From contig JAVBLZ010000020.1 in assembly GCA_031553045.1 (NCBI GenBank), positions 1-54,644 on the forward strand: a stretch of DNA of 54,644 nucleotides. The letters run 5' to 3'. Positions 24,311 to 33,347 of this stretch are shown here, one piece after another; positions within the stretch are counted from its first letter, which is position 1; every line of letters starts with the position of its first letter. Source of the DNA: CALXQW01 sp031553045. Its GTDB lineage: Bacteria > Verrucomicrobiota > Verrucomicrobiia > Opitutales > Intestinicryptomonadaceae. The position numbers and the translations under genes are program-made. The notes under the pieces are model-generated. The model was not told where the DNA came from and made no database searches. It was given only the letters and a program-made list of their open reading frames with translations.

Positions 24311-24352
24311 TTGTGGCGCAAAGCATTAAAACTTTTGCGCCACAATTTTTTT
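24311..24352 (+). terminator. Terminator of the tryptophanase-like gene
   Basis: Stem TTGTGGCGCAAA (24311-24322) pairs perfectly with TTTGCGCCACAA (24334-24345), followed by seven T (24346-24352). The convergent EEP gene ends at 24351, so the hairpin may act on both strands. Confidence 0.9.
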
Positions 24353-25214
24353 AATCTAGTTCTGCCTCAATGAGGATTGGCCTGTGGTCTGACGGGGGGA
24401 TTGCATTGAATGTATCGTCAATACAGATGAATGATTTTACGCTTATATTGGGGCTGACAAAGATGTAGTCTATATGTTTATTTTCTGTGATAGAGTAATC
24501 TTGTTTTCGCCAGAGCATTTCATGGTTTGGGCCATAATCTTTTTCACGGTAAGAATAGGGCGGCCCTTGGGGGGGCGTTTTGGAAATCGCTTTGGAATCT
24601 GCAAAAATTTTTGAATTTAAAATTTCCGCAATGCAGGGTTCTTTATTTTTTGAATTAAAGTCTCCGACCAAAAATACCGAGGCATTTTCATCTTGGTTTT
24701 TTACCTCTTTAATAATTTTTGAGGAACATTCTTTTTTTAAATCATCGCCATTGACCGGATAATGCGTGTTGAAAAAGTAAAAATTCTTACCTGTTTTTTT
24801 GTCTTTAAATTTTGTCCAGACGCAAAAACGCACATCTTTTTGTATGAAAAAAGTGCCCTCGTCCAAAACCTGATATTTTTCTTTCTTGTAGATGATTGCG
24901 TTATTAAAACCTCTTTTGCCGTTACCCATATCTTTTGGACGAAGCGGCATATATTGAGAGTAGTCCCAGCCAGGCAGCTTTCCCATAAGATATTCAAGCT
25001 GTTCTTTGCAGAGTTCTTGCGTGCCTATTATATCAATGTCATATTTTTTGATAAGCTCTGCAAGGCTGTCTTTGCGCGCATTCCAGTAGTTGTCTTCAAC
25101 CCAGAAGTACATATTGAAAGACGCCGCTTTGATTTGAGTCTTACCCGAAAAATTTTCCCCAGCGCACAACGTCAAAGAAATAAAAAACGACAATAAAAAT
25201 AAAATCCTTTTCAT
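24351..25214 (-). CDS. Secreted endonuclease/exonuclease/phosphatase family protein
   Basis: A 287-residue exported metallo-hydrolase of the EEP fold (DNase I / exonuclease III / sphingomyelinase superfamily). After a signal peptide (about 1-18) come the expected motifs in order: ASFNMYFW (strand 1), IGTQEL with the metal-ligand Glu, NTHYP (catalytic His), VGDFNSK (Asp and Asn), HIDYIFVS and SDHRPI (final His). It could act on nucleic acids or phosphodiester lipids, and many secreted homologues remain unassigned. It lies 106 bases downstream of the SET-domain gene in the same direction and may be at the end of that operon or separately transcribed. Confidence 0.85.
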   Translation of the reverse strand: MKRILFLLSFFISLTLCAGENFSGKTQIKAASFNMYFWVEDNYWNARKDSLAELIKKYDIDIIGTQELCKEQLEYLMGKLPGWDYSQYMPLRPKDMGNGKRGFNNAIIYKKEKYQVLDEGTFFIQKDVRFCVWTKFKDKKTGKNFYFFNTHYPVNGDDLKKECSSKIIKEVKNQDENASVFLVGDFNSKNKEPCIAEILNSKIFADSKAISKTPPQGPPYSYREKDYGPNHEMLWRKQDYSITENKHIDYIFVSPNISVKSFICIDDTFNAIPPSDHRPILIEAELD

Positions 25215-25320
25215 GGCTTTATTCTACGTTTTCAAAAAATCGACGCAAGATAAAAACTGTGCAGAGGCTGAAACACAGGCTTGCCTCAAGAGTTTGTCTT
25301 AAAGACTTATGTAAATTTCC

Positions 25321-25806
25321 CTATTTGCGTTTTTTTTGGCGCAAGATTTTTTTTAGTTTAATACGGTCTTCTTTTGCGACTATGTAACCCACGCAGTTGG
25401 GGCTTCCGCAACGGCATGGGTGGTCCATAAAATGCTCAAGGGCGTAGCCGTAGTTGTACAAAATTTCATCGCCCGTTTTTATGTTTTGGGTGGCGACAAT
25501 CCAAATTTCATCATCTATATTTACCGCTTCACAATTTGTATGGCAGGCATGGTTTATGAATTTTGCGTCGTTATAATCAAAATTGCCGTCTATATCAAAG
25601 TCGTCATTAAGCTCAAAAATATATACTGCGCCTTCGCCCGTTTTTTTTGCATATTCTTCCCTGGCGATACCGCGCTTATTGGATTCGTCCTTGGTAATTT
25701 TTTCGCCAAGGTATTGTAAAATATTTTCACCCGCAACAATGTCTTTAATTGCAAAAACACCTGCGCCGTGAATTTTAGATTTACGTACTTCGTGCTTTTT
25801 TTCCAT
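25321..25806 (-). CDS. SET-domain protein methyltransferase
   Basis: A compact 161-residue SET domain, a fold that moves methyl groups from S-adenosylmethionine to protein lysines and is mainly eukaryotic but also found in PVC bacteria such as Chlamydia. Landmarks: SKIHGAGVFA (10-20), FINHACHTNC (83-92, the NHxCxxN signature), GDEILYNYGY (112-121, catalytic tyrosines) and a post-SET cluster CRCGSPNC (131-138) that can bind zinc together with the NHxC cysteine. The C-terminus is very Lys/Arg-rich. Its start codon overlaps the panB stop by one base (TAATG), so it is translationally coupled to panB. The substrate protein is unknown. Confidence 0.85.
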   Translation of the reverse strand: MEKKHEVRKSKIHGAGVFAIKDIVAGENILQYLGEKITKDESNKRGIAREEYAKKTGEGAVYIFELNDDFDIDGNFDYNDAKFINHACHTNCEAVNIDDEIWIVATQNIKTGDEILYNYGYALEHFMDHPCRCGSPNCVGYIVAKEDRIKLKKILRQKKRK

Positions 25807-26585
25807 TAAGATTGCGGAAATTTTGAGGCTTTCACATCTTCCGCAAAACTTAAAAATGCGTCTTTAATTATTTTGGAACAATCGGTATATTTTTTTGCAA
25901 ACTTTGGCGTAGAGGGCGATAAGCCCAAGATATCCGTGCAGACAAGAACCTGTCCGGAGCAGTTTAAGCCTGAGCCTATCCCTATTGTGGGTATGTTTAT
26001 AGATTCTGTAATTTGCGCTGATAGGGCGGCGTCTGTCATCTCAATGACTATTGCAAATGCGCCGGCATCTTCCAAAGCTTTTGCATCATTTAGCAAAGAA
26101 ATTTTTTGCGCATCAGTTTTGCCGAAAGACTTGTAGCCGCCCATCTGCAAAACCTGCTGAGGCATAAGCCCTATGTGCCCCACAACTGGTATTCCAGCTT
26201 TTGTCAGTGCTGAAATTTTTTGCGCCATGTCTATACCGCCTTCAATTTTTACGGCTTGCGCCCCCGCTTCCTGTAAAAATTTTGCGGAAATTTTAATTAG
26301 TTCATTTACATCTAAAGCTGCAACAGCAAAAGGGATGTCCGCCACAATTAGCGCATTTGGGTTTGCCCTTGCAACGGCGGCGGTGTGGTGCAACATCATG
26401 CTTGCCGACACATTTACCGTGCTTGAAAAACCCAGAAAAGTATTGCCAACAGAGTCTCCAACCAAAATCATATCAGCGCCCGCTTCGTCTGCGAGTTTTG
26501 CAAATATGGCGTCATAAGCGGTCAGAACCACTATTTTTTCGCCCTTTGATTTTTTTGAAATTATGTCTTTTGTAGTTATTTTCAT
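25806..26585 (-). CDS. panB: 3-methyl-2-oxobutanoate hydroxymethyltransferase
   Basis: First committed step of pantothenate and CoA synthesis: transfers hydroxymethyl from methylene-tetrahydrofolate to ketoisovalerate, giving ketopantoate. The 259-residue TIM barrel is full length. Recognisable motifs are VLTAYDAIFAKLADEAGAD, GDSVGNTFLGF with the metal-ligand Asp, ADIPF, VKIEGG, GHIGLMPQ and GIGSGLNCSGQVLV. No panC or panD is adjacent. It is 33 bases after the AsmA-like gene and coupled by a one-base overlap to the SET-domain gene, so it seems to belong to the long leftward operon that starts with lysA. Confidence 0.96.
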   Translation of the reverse strand: MKITTKDIISKKSKGEKIVVLTAYDAIFAKLADEAGADMILVGDSVGNTFLGFSSTVNVSASMMLHHTAAVARANPNALIVADIPFAVAALDVNELIKISAKFLQEAGAQAVKIEGGIDMAQKISALTKAGIPVVGHIGLMPQQVLQMGGYKSFGKTDAQKISLLNDAKALEDAGAFAIVIEMTDAALSAQITESINIPTIGIGSGLNCSGQVLVCTDILGLSPSTPKFAKKYTDCSKIIKDAFLSFAEDVKASKFPQS

Positions 26586-26618
26586 TTATATTTACGCTTG
26601 AATCCAATTGCTGTAAAC

Positions 26619-29600
26619 TTACTTGATTATATTGTTGATGATGTTATTCAACCCCTTTTTTGCGCCAACACTCAATGCGTCCATCAAATTATTTTGCGGA
26701 TTATTGAGTGTTCCGTAAACTTCAAAGCTTGGCCCTGCGTAGTAATTTTCAAGCTCGGACTTTGTGGTTGCAAGCCCCGTAGAGGCGAGGGTCGTACGCA
26801 TATTACCCTCTTTAACGTACATCTTGACTGGAATATTTATCGTCTGATCCAATATGGATTTATTTGCGTCGTAGGCAATATTGCCGCTTGCCTTCAAGAT
26901 AAAGTCTGTCGCAAAAATTTCCGACTTGTTTATGTTTATATTAAAGTCCGTATTGTTGCGTGAAATCTCAAAATTCAAAGAGCTAAAATCAAGTTTGGTA
27001 AAAAGCATTGTAATATCGCCCAAGCCGCTTAATTCTTTAACTCTGTTGCCCAATATTCCGCCGGCAATTTTCAAGCCTTGACCCGCCACCGACGCTATTG
27101 AACCCTGTGCAGTTTTTTCATCCAACAAGTGCAAAACGCCCTGACCTGAAGATAGGCTTGCGCTTCCATAAATGCCGTTTAACAGGTCTTCCATACTGTC
27201 GCCAGTGCCGGAAAGATTTGCGTTAACATTCAAGTTGCAAATTATTATGGGCTTGGGGTTGTCGAAGAAATCTTTGATTGGCAGCTCAGATATTTTTAAC
27301 GCCGAAGACGCAAGCGTATAACATTTTTTTGCCGACGGATTAAAGGTCAGCTTGCAATCCAACTCTGCGTTCGCCCCGTGTATTTTGCCCTTTGCAGACT
27401 TGATTGAAAACTCATTCTGTAAAATTGATGCGCTTCCGGAAAAGTCCGTAAGCAGGGGTTTTGCAGCCATAATTGCGGACGAAATTTTTGCATTTATGTT
27501 AATGGGCATCTCAAAATCCCAGAATGCTTTTGTATCTTTTGCTGTGGAAATTTGTGTGGATTTTTCCGTGCCGTAAACTTTTGCGCTTGGCATTCTGGAA
27601 GCCGTGGTCGGGGTGGATTTAGATGCGCTAGCAGGTGAAGCGGGCGTAGGTTTGACTACATCTGCAACGGGATTTTTAAAAAGTTTTGAGAGCAGTATAA
27701 TGTCGTCAATTATCAGTTTTCCTGAAGAAAAATCTGCGGATGAGATTTTGTCTTTTATGAATTTGAGTTTTGCGTCAGATTGCCCAAGTGCGGAGTTTGA
27801 GGAGAAGCTTATGTCTGAATTTATGTTTGAAAAGTCTTCATTAAACTTTGCGTCAATTTCTAAGGCAACTTTGTCTATTTCGCCCGAGGGCGCTCTTGCA
27901 GAGAGCGAGTTTAAATGGCATTTTGCGCTGATTTTATTAGGCGCATAGTCTGCGGAAATTTCGGCATTGCCTCTTGATACGTTGTCAAAGCCATTAAGCA
28001 TTTTTTGCGCCAAGATGGCTGGCAATACAGCGCTTGCCTCTAGATGTGCGGAGTTTAGTATGTTTTTGTTTGAATCAAATACTGCGCTCAAATTCCCTTT
28101 AAGATATGTGCCTTTGGAAGAACCGGCATCCAAGCTTTCCAGTTTGAAATTCATCAAGCCTTCTTTTGAGACAAGCGCAAATTTTGCCTTTGAATTCAAG
28201 TCTTTCCAATAGACTTCAGCGCTGTGTTGATAGCTTATTGAGCGTGTGGAAAAGCTTCCATCCAAAGAAAAGTCTTTTAAAGCTTGGGCGTAGGGGGCGC
28301 TTGTAAAATCAATGTTTGCGCTGAAACTCTCTCCGCTTAAATTTGGCGCAAGTACCGCAATTAACGCTACCGGAAAATTATCGGCTACCAATTTGCCTTT
28401 GAAGTTTTCAAAGTGCAAGTTGAGGAATTCAACCTTGTTTTTAGAGAGCACTTTTGCGTCTAAAACAATATTTTTTGGCTCATTATTTTCAAGGTTGATA
28501 AGGGCGGACACGTTTGCGAATAAACTTTCTTTTTCAAAGGCAAGCGCATTTGGGATTGATTTTATCAGGGGCGTCAAAGAGCCGTCCAATACAGATTTAA
28601 TAAGAGTTTTTGCGCCATCAATCTTCACGTCTAAAGCGGCGGAAAGTTTGTCTTCAGTTGGGGTTGACAAAGATAAATTCAAATTGCTTAAACCCTTTTC
28701 TGAAAGTTTTGCCACGGCTGAAACATCCAAATCAAAATTGCTAAGCGCAAGGTTTTCGGCGGAAGAAACCGTGATTGCCCTAAGCTGAATTGGCTTAAGC
28801 GTTGCAACATAAACTTCATTCACGTTTGGAGTTTTTTCCAATACAAAATCTGCAAATATGTCGTTAAATGAAACCGGCAATTTTGAACCCGCAAGCGCAT
28901 TGATTGTATCTATGGATAAAGCCCTTACGCCGAGTGAAAGCAGTTTGCCATCGGGGAGAGTGTCTAACTTGTCCAAAGAAAAATTGAGTTCTTTAATCAG
29001 GTCTAGGCTGATGTTTGTCTTGCCGCTTTCAATAAGCAGGGCTGATAACTTTTTCACAGAAACATTTTCGGCGGATTTTGAAACGTCAAACTCCCCCGAA
29101 GCCTTTACGCCGGATATCGCCGACAAGCTTGAGTGAAGCTTTGAAAATTCAGAAAAACTGCCGTCAAACTTGCCCTGCAATGCCAGAGAATTTTTGTGGA
29201 TGTTGAACGAAAAGTTGGAAAATATTAAAACGGAAAACTTTGGCAAAACCCCTTGCGGCAAAAATTCGGCGATGTCCTTATCCTCCGCCTTAAGCTCTAA
29301 TTTTCCGGCTATTTCCGTATAAGAGTTGTCTAAAAGTGCGTCCACCAAAAACAAATCTTTGCCGTTGTATTTGCAGGCGGCGCGCAGATTCAGATTCTTG
29401 GCGTTGTCGGCTTTTGAGACAGTTGAGGCAAAAGATATTGATTTTTTGTCAGCGCCTTTTTCTTCAAGGCTTGCAAGCAAATCTAATCTGCCTGATACGG
29501 GCAATTTGCCAAGCGGCATATCAAAACCGACCAACTGATTTTTTATCGCAAGCACTTTCCCGTCGGCAAATTTTACCGTCAAATCTAAATCTAAATTTTC

Positions 29601-30083
29601 TATATTAATGGCTATCGGCAGGGCGAACTCAGTTTTTTTGGCTTCTTCAATTTTTACTTCTTGAGGCGCTGAAGCGCCTGTTTGTGGCAGTGGCGCAGAT
29701 GGAGATGTTGAAGATACGCCGCCGCTTCCAACAACAGGTGTATCTGACTTTTTAGAAAATTCATATACAGCGCCTTTAATAGATGCGGTTTTTACATTTA
29801 ATGCAGAGCCAAAAATCAGATTTGAAAGAGAGTATTCAAGCTCTGCGCTCTCAACATAAAGCTTGTCTGAATTTCCCAAAACATAGGCGAGTTTTGAAAT
29901 TTTGAATGTGGAATTTTTTACATCCACGCTTTGGAACGACGCCTCCGGCGCATAGCTTGCTGCAACTTTTTTGGCGACATAAGTTTGCAAAGCGGCGTTG
30001 AAATACAACACAATAAGCGCAGTAACGCTTAATGACAATATTAGCCCACTTATACCAAGGGCGTATTTGAGAAATTTTTTCAT
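26619..30083 (-). CDS. AsmA-family envelope protein
   Basis: A 1154-residue protein with one N-terminal membrane helix (about 5-30) and a very long periplasmic part of repeated beta-strand units, as in AsmA/TamB-like proteins that bridge the periplasm and are thought to carry lipids to the outer membrane. An AsmA C-terminal-like region is visible near the end (LNVNANLSGTGDSMEDLLNG, then a stretch resembling DGTL...GDIRI patterns, and a closing NNPQNNLMDAL). A Pro/Ser/Thr-rich linker occurs near residues 115-140 and again near 820-850. It lies 4 bases after an Agl23-like glycosyltransferase and 33 before panB. Confidence 0.75.
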   Translation of the reverse strand: MKKFLKYALGISGLILSLSVTALIVLYFNAALQTYVAKKVAASYAPEASFQSVDVKNSTFKISKLAYVLGNSDKLYVESAELEYSLSNLIFGSALNVKTASIKGAVYEFSKKSDTPVVGSGGVSSTSPSAPLPQTGASAPQEVKIEEAKKTEFALPIAINIENLDLDLTVKFADGKVLAIKNQLVGFDMPLGKLPVSGRLDLLASLEEKGADKKSISFASTVSKADNAKNLNLRAACKYNGKDLFLVDALLDNSYTEIAGKLELKAEDKDIAEFLPQGVLPKFSVLIFSNFSFNIHKNSLALQGKFDGSFSEFSKLHSSLSAISGVKASGEFDVSKSAENVSVKKLSALLIESGKTNISLDLIKELNFSLDKLDTLPDGKLLSLGVRALSIDTINALAGSKLPVSFNDIFADFVLEKTPNVNEVYVATLKPIQLRAITVSSAENLALSNFDLDVSAVAKLSEKGLSNLNLSLSTPTEDKLSAALDVKIDGAKTLIKSVLDGSLTPLIKSIPNALAFEKESLFANVSALINLENNEPKNIVLDAKVLSKNKVEFLNLHFENFKGKLVADNFPVALIAVLAPNLSGESFSANIDFTSAPYAQALKDFSLDGSFSTRSISYQHSAEVYWKDLNSKAKFALVSKEGLMNFKLESLDAGSSKGTYLKGNLSAVFDSNKNILNSAHLEASAVLPAILAQKMLNGFDNVSRGNAEISADYAPNKISAKCHLNSLSARAPSGEIDKVALEIDAKFNEDFSNINSDISFSSNSALGQSDAKLKFIKDKISSADFSSGKLIIDDIILLSKLFKNPVADVVKPTPASPASASKSTPTTASRMPSAKVYGTEKSTQISTAKDTKAFWDFEMPININAKISSAIMAAKPLLTDFSGSASILQNEFSIKSAKGKIHGANAELDCKLTFNPSAKKCYTLASSALKISELPIKDFFDNPKPIIICNLNVNANLSGTGDSMEDLLNGIYGSASLSSGQGVLHLLDEKTAQGSIASVAGQGLKIAGGILGNRVKELSGLGDITMLFTKLDFSSLNFEISRNNTDFNININKSEIFATDFILKASGNIAYDANKSILDQTINIPVKMYVKEGNMRTTLASTGLATTKSELENYYAGPSFEVYGTLNNPQNNLMDALSVGAKKGLNNIINNIIK

Positions 30084-30087
30084 TTTT

Positions 30088-31626
30088 TTAATGGGTATCT
30101 ATGGATTTTTTGAATAGCTCTTTTTTGATGAGCACGGTAAGAATCAGATTTTCTCTGAGACCATAAACGCAAGTTGCCCAGTTTTCATCGTTGATTTTGT
30201 CCGCAATAATGTCTTTGCAGGGGTCATCAACAATTATGACATCAAAAGGCTCAAGCGTTGGTGGAGGATTTTGTTTTGTCCAAAAGCCTTTGTTAACATA
30301 GTTGCGCAAAAACCAAGGCATGGGCCAAGGAGAGTTTTGCATATAGATACAAATTGGCATTTGCATTGGGTTTTCCGTGGTGTAAGAACACTTGTAAATA
30401 CGGTTTATCAAGTTTTCAAAATCTGGAACCGTATGGACGTAGATGAATGGGTTGCGTGGGTCGCTATTATAGCGCTTAGAGGCAATTTGCGTACACTTGA
30501 ATTGCATATAGGCGAAAAATAAGAGCAGCCCCAAAGACGCACATTTAAGGGCGATTTTTTTTGAAGAAAGCATTGTTGCCGCCGCATAGCCCGCCAAAAG
30601 GCAGATAGGGTACATGATTGAAAGCAAAAGCCAAGGAGTCTTGTAGGGTATGAGGCTTATGAAAAGCAAGTACACAAGCGCAAAGCGTGCTATATATCTG
30701 AAAAAGTAAGCATATTCATCTTTTTTAACGAAAGAAATTATGATTCCCAAAATTGCCAGAAGCGTTATGTAAAGCTCCCCAAAATATATCCCTTGGTTTT
30801 TTTGAATAAGAAGGAGTTTTATGTAATATAAAAATTCTTTTGTATGCTCGGCGGCGGAAGCTTTGTCGAAAAAATGGAGGTATGCACCGAAAGCGTCGGT
30901 AAGGCCCTTGAAGTTGGAAAAGAATGAGGAATAAAAAGCCAGAAATGGAATCAACGCTGCAAGGAAAACTAACCCAAAAGCTTTGGCAAATTTCTTCCAG
31001 CCAAAATGCTTTAATCTGGGTATGAATTTTGGCGCAACGGCAATGGCTATTGCAAGAAATGCCAAAATGGAAGTTTCTTTGGTAGCCTGCGTAAAACCTA
31101 CAAAGAGCCCCAAAAGCAGAGAATTTGATATGGTGGGCCAATAGGCAAATGAATATGCGCAAACACAAGTTAACAATACAAAGAGCGCAAATAGCGGCTC
31201 TTGTATGTAATAACAAGAGTATATGGTGCTTAACGTACTTAATGACAGCGCCACGCACGCACAAACCATAGCAATTATGCCGCCCAAGTCGTAAATGCAG
31301 ATTATTGCTGCAAGCGTTATTACAAACAAGAACAACAACTGAAGGCGCAGTGTCTTGATGTCTAGCTGGGAAGGCGCAACGCTTTCAGGTTGGAATGCGT
31401 TATAGATATCTTGCGCAAATAAAGAAATGTAATAAAGCGTTGGCCCGTGAGGACCATTGGGGTTGTAGGAATATTTTCCGGATTTATAAAGCTCTACAAA
31501 TGTGGACGCTTGCTCACTCTCGTCGGCGTGGGCTTGGCGAAGCTCCAGCGTTGTACCCCTAAGAGAAATACATACGTAACATATCACTAAGGCTATTGTA
31601 ATACACAAGTACTTAAAAATTTTCAT
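30088..31626 (-). CDS. Agl23-like (TIGR03663/GT39-type) membrane glycosyltransferase
   Basis: A 512-residue polytopic membrane protein with about ten or more hydrophobic segments and the acidic first loop HADESEQA followed by NPNGPHGPTLYY. This is the layout of the TIGR03663 Agl23-like branch of GT-C glycosyltransferases (GT39/ArnT type), which move a sugar from a polyprenyl-phosphate carrier to a lipid or protein acceptor outside the membrane. The family is named flippase-associated, but donor and acceptor are unknown. The start at 31626 puts the first helix directly at the N-terminus and leaves four bases to the thioesterase stop. It is followed four bases later by the AsmA-like gene. Confidence 0.75.
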   Translation of the reverse strand: MKIFKYLCITIALVICYVCISLRGTTLELRQAHADESEQASTFVELYKSGKYSYNPNGPHGPTLYYISLFAQDIYNAFQPESVAPSQLDIKTLRLQLLFLFVITLAAIICIYDLGGIIAMVCACVALSLSTLSTIYSCYYIQEPLFALFVLLTCVCAYSFAYWPTISNSLLLGLFVGFTQATKETSILAFLAIAIAVAPKFIPRLKHFGWKKFAKAFGLVFLAALIPFLAFYSSFFSNFKGLTDAFGAYLHFFDKASAAEHTKEFLYYIKLLLIQKNQGIYFGELYITLLAILGIIISFVKKDEYAYFFRYIARFALVYLLFISLIPYKTPWLLLSIMYPICLLAGYAAATMLSSKKIALKCASLGLLLFFAYMQFKCTQIASKRYNSDPRNPFIYVHTVPDFENLINRIYKCSYTTENPMQMPICIYMQNSPWPMPWFLRNYVNKGFWTKQNPPPTLEPFDVIIVDDPCKDIIADKINDENWATCVYGLRENLILTVLIKKELFKKSIDTH

Positions 31627-31630
31627 AGAG

Positions 31631-32053
31631 TTACTTTTCCAAATTTTCTGATTCGTCAAATTTTTTACGCAACTGGTTTAAAATTTCTGAAGGAGGCTTA
31701 ACGGGCACGCCCATTGCATTGACAAAGGCGTGCGACGTTGCACCCCTTGCAAGCTCCGTATTGCCATGCAAGATTGAATACTCTATCTTGAGCCTTACGC
31801 CGGGTCTTTCTTTGAGGGATGCGATAACCTCCAACCTGTCATCAAATTTTGCACTGGATAAATATTTTATATGAGCCTCTAAAACCGGAATGTGGAAACC
31901 CATTTGCGTGATTTTTTTATAGGGCAAACCAAGAGAGTCCATAAGGTCTATGCGCGCCGCCTCAAACCAAGGCAAATAATTTGCGTGGTAAACTATGCCC
32001 ATGGCGTCTGTTTCCGAAAATCGGACACGGATTTTTGTCTTACTTTGCAGCAT
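31631..32053 (-). CDS. YbgC/4-hydroxybenzoyl-CoA-type thioesterase
   Basis: A 140-residue hot-dog-fold acyl-CoA thioesterase. The signature region is VRFSETDAMGIVYHANYLPWFEAAR (residues 9-33), which contains the catalytic Asp of D-x-x-G-x-x-(Y/H)-N. The length and the rest of the fold (IKYLSSAKFDDRLEV, ILHGNTELARG) are standard. Relatives hydrolyse short-chain or aromatic acyl-CoA, and YbgC in Proteobacteria is linked to phospholipid and Tol-Pal functions. It is one base from the lysA stop and four bases from the next gene, firmly inside the operon. The substrate is not determined. Confidence 0.88.
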   Translation of the reverse strand: MLQSKTKIRVRFSETDAMGIVYHANYLPWFEAARIDLMDSLGLPYKKITQMGFHIPVLEAHIKYLSSAKFDDRLEVIASLKERPGVRLKIEYSILHGNTELARGATSHAFVNAMGVPVKPPSEILNQLRKKFDESENLEK

Positions 32054-32054
32054 A

Positions 32055-33308
32055 TCAGATTTCGTCGGCTATGATTTGTTCAAGCGTTTGGACGCCTCTG
32101 ATTAGTTTGAGCTCGCCATCTGCCAAAAGCATGATTTCAGGCGAGGCTGGATACGAATTATAATTCTTTGTAGCCATAGAGCTACAATATGCGCCGGCAC
32201 CGTCTATCACGCAATAGTCGCCAATGTGGGCTACCTTCATGAGGCGGGGCGAAAGGCCCTCTGGGTCGGAAGGCGCAGGGGTGAGGATGTCTCCACTCTC
32301 GCAGCAGTGCCCTGCAACAACATAGTTTTGCGTACCTTCATGAGGTTTTTTTTGTACGACACTTATTGGATGCTGCGCACCATAAATTGAAGGGCGCAAG
32401 ATGTCCGTCATACCAGTATCAACTTTCAGAAAATTATAACCTTCTTTACCTGTGTCGCAAATATCTTGTATCTTGGAAATCACGCTTGCGCAGTTTGCCA
32501 AAAGAAATGTACCGGGCTCAATTTCAAAATGAAGTTTTCTGCCAGTTTCTTCGGCAAATTTTTCTATTTCAGAAGCAATGGGCAGCCCCACGGTTTGCAA
32601 ATCTGTCGAGACCTCGTTAGGCATTCTTGCAACCTTGAAACCGCCGCCCATATTGAGTATCGTAACATCCTTAAATTGACGGACATTATCCAAACTCATT
32701 TTTGCGACCTTCTGCCACACCAGAGGGTCTGAACCAGAGCCTATATGCGTGTGTATGCGTATGATTTTAAGCTTATATTTTTCCGCAATTTGAAGCACCT
32801 GCGGGATGTATTCATGCCAAATCCCGAAAGACGAAGCTGGCCCACCCACGTTAGTGCGGTTTGTGCCGCCCGAACCCAAGCCCGGATTAAGTCTCACGCC
32901 AACTTGCGTGTTCGGCAACGCCTTGCCGAATTCTTCAAGCTGATGCAGGCTGCAAGCGTTAAAGTGTATCCCAAGCGCCATAAGTTCCGCAATATCGTCC
33001 GGCATCTGTTGAGAGGAAAGAGAGATTTTTTCGGCGGGGACGCCAGCCATAATGGCGCGCTTAACTTCAAAAGCGCTGGAAGCGTCTATATGCAGACCTA
33101 AATCATTAAAGAGCTTCAAGATATTTTTGTTTGAAGAAGCCTTCATGGCGTAGCGGACTGTCAGACCAAATGCGTTTGGAAAAGCCAAGGCAAGATTTGC
33201 CTGTTTTACAAGTGCCTCTTGGCTATATACGTAGCATGGGGTCGAGAATTTTTCGGCTATTGCAAAAACTTGATTGGGGGTTAAAAATCGTGGCTCGGCT
33301 ATGTTCAT
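32055..33308 (-). CDS. lysA: Diaminopimelate decarboxylase
   Basis: The last step of lysine synthesis: decarboxylation of meso-diaminopimelate, using PLP. The protein has the fold-type III TIM barrel followed by a beta domain. The PLP lysine is K56 in RYAMKAS; the phosphate-binding GGGFK and EPGTFLLANC motifs, HTHIGSGSDP and the active-site CCESGD (contributed across the dimer) are all present. The ATG at 33308 is chosen because the longer frame begins with TTG at 33347, and that TTG is part of a -35 box lying in the dsbD end. The related carboxynorspermidine decarboxylase is less likely given length and motifs. It heads the leftward operon that reaches the SET-domain gene. Confidence 0.88.
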   Translation of the reverse strand: MNIAEPRFLTPNQVFAIAEKFSTPCYVYSQEALVKQANLALAFPNAFGLTVRYAMKASSNKNILKLFNDLGLHIDASSAFEVKRAIMAGVPAEKISLSSQQMPDDIAELMALGIHFNACSLHQLEEFGKALPNTQVGVRLNPGLGSGGTNRTNVGGPASSFGIWHEYIPQVLQIAEKYKLKIIRIHTHIGSGSDPLVWQKVAKMSLDNVRQFKDVTILNMGGGFKVARMPNEVSTDLQTVGLPIASEIEKFAEETGRKLHFEIEPGTFLLANCASVISKIQDICDTGKEGYNFLKVDTGMTDILRPSIYGAQHPISVVQKKPHEGTQNYVVAGHCCESGDILTPAPSDPEGLSPRLMKVAHIGDYCVIDGAGAYCSSMATKNYNSYPASPEIMLLADGELKLIRGVQTLEQIIADEI

Positions 33309-33318
33309 AAATGAAAAA

Positions 33319-33347
33319 AGTATGTACAAAATGATGCTATTTGTCAA
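33319..33347 (-). promoter_or_regulatory. Sigma-70-type promoter of the lysA operon
   Basis: On the minus strand a perfect TTGACA (33347-33342) is followed after 17 bases by CATACT (33324-33319), four of six matches to TATAAT. It overlaps the last codons of dsbD and stands about 10 bases before the lysA ATG, leaving a very short leader. Confidence 0.5.

Noticed and set aside
27604..28788. Long plus-strand frames opposite the AsmA-like gene
   Set aside because: They are shadows of a biased Ala/Ser/Leu-rich gene; no motif or start signal supports them.
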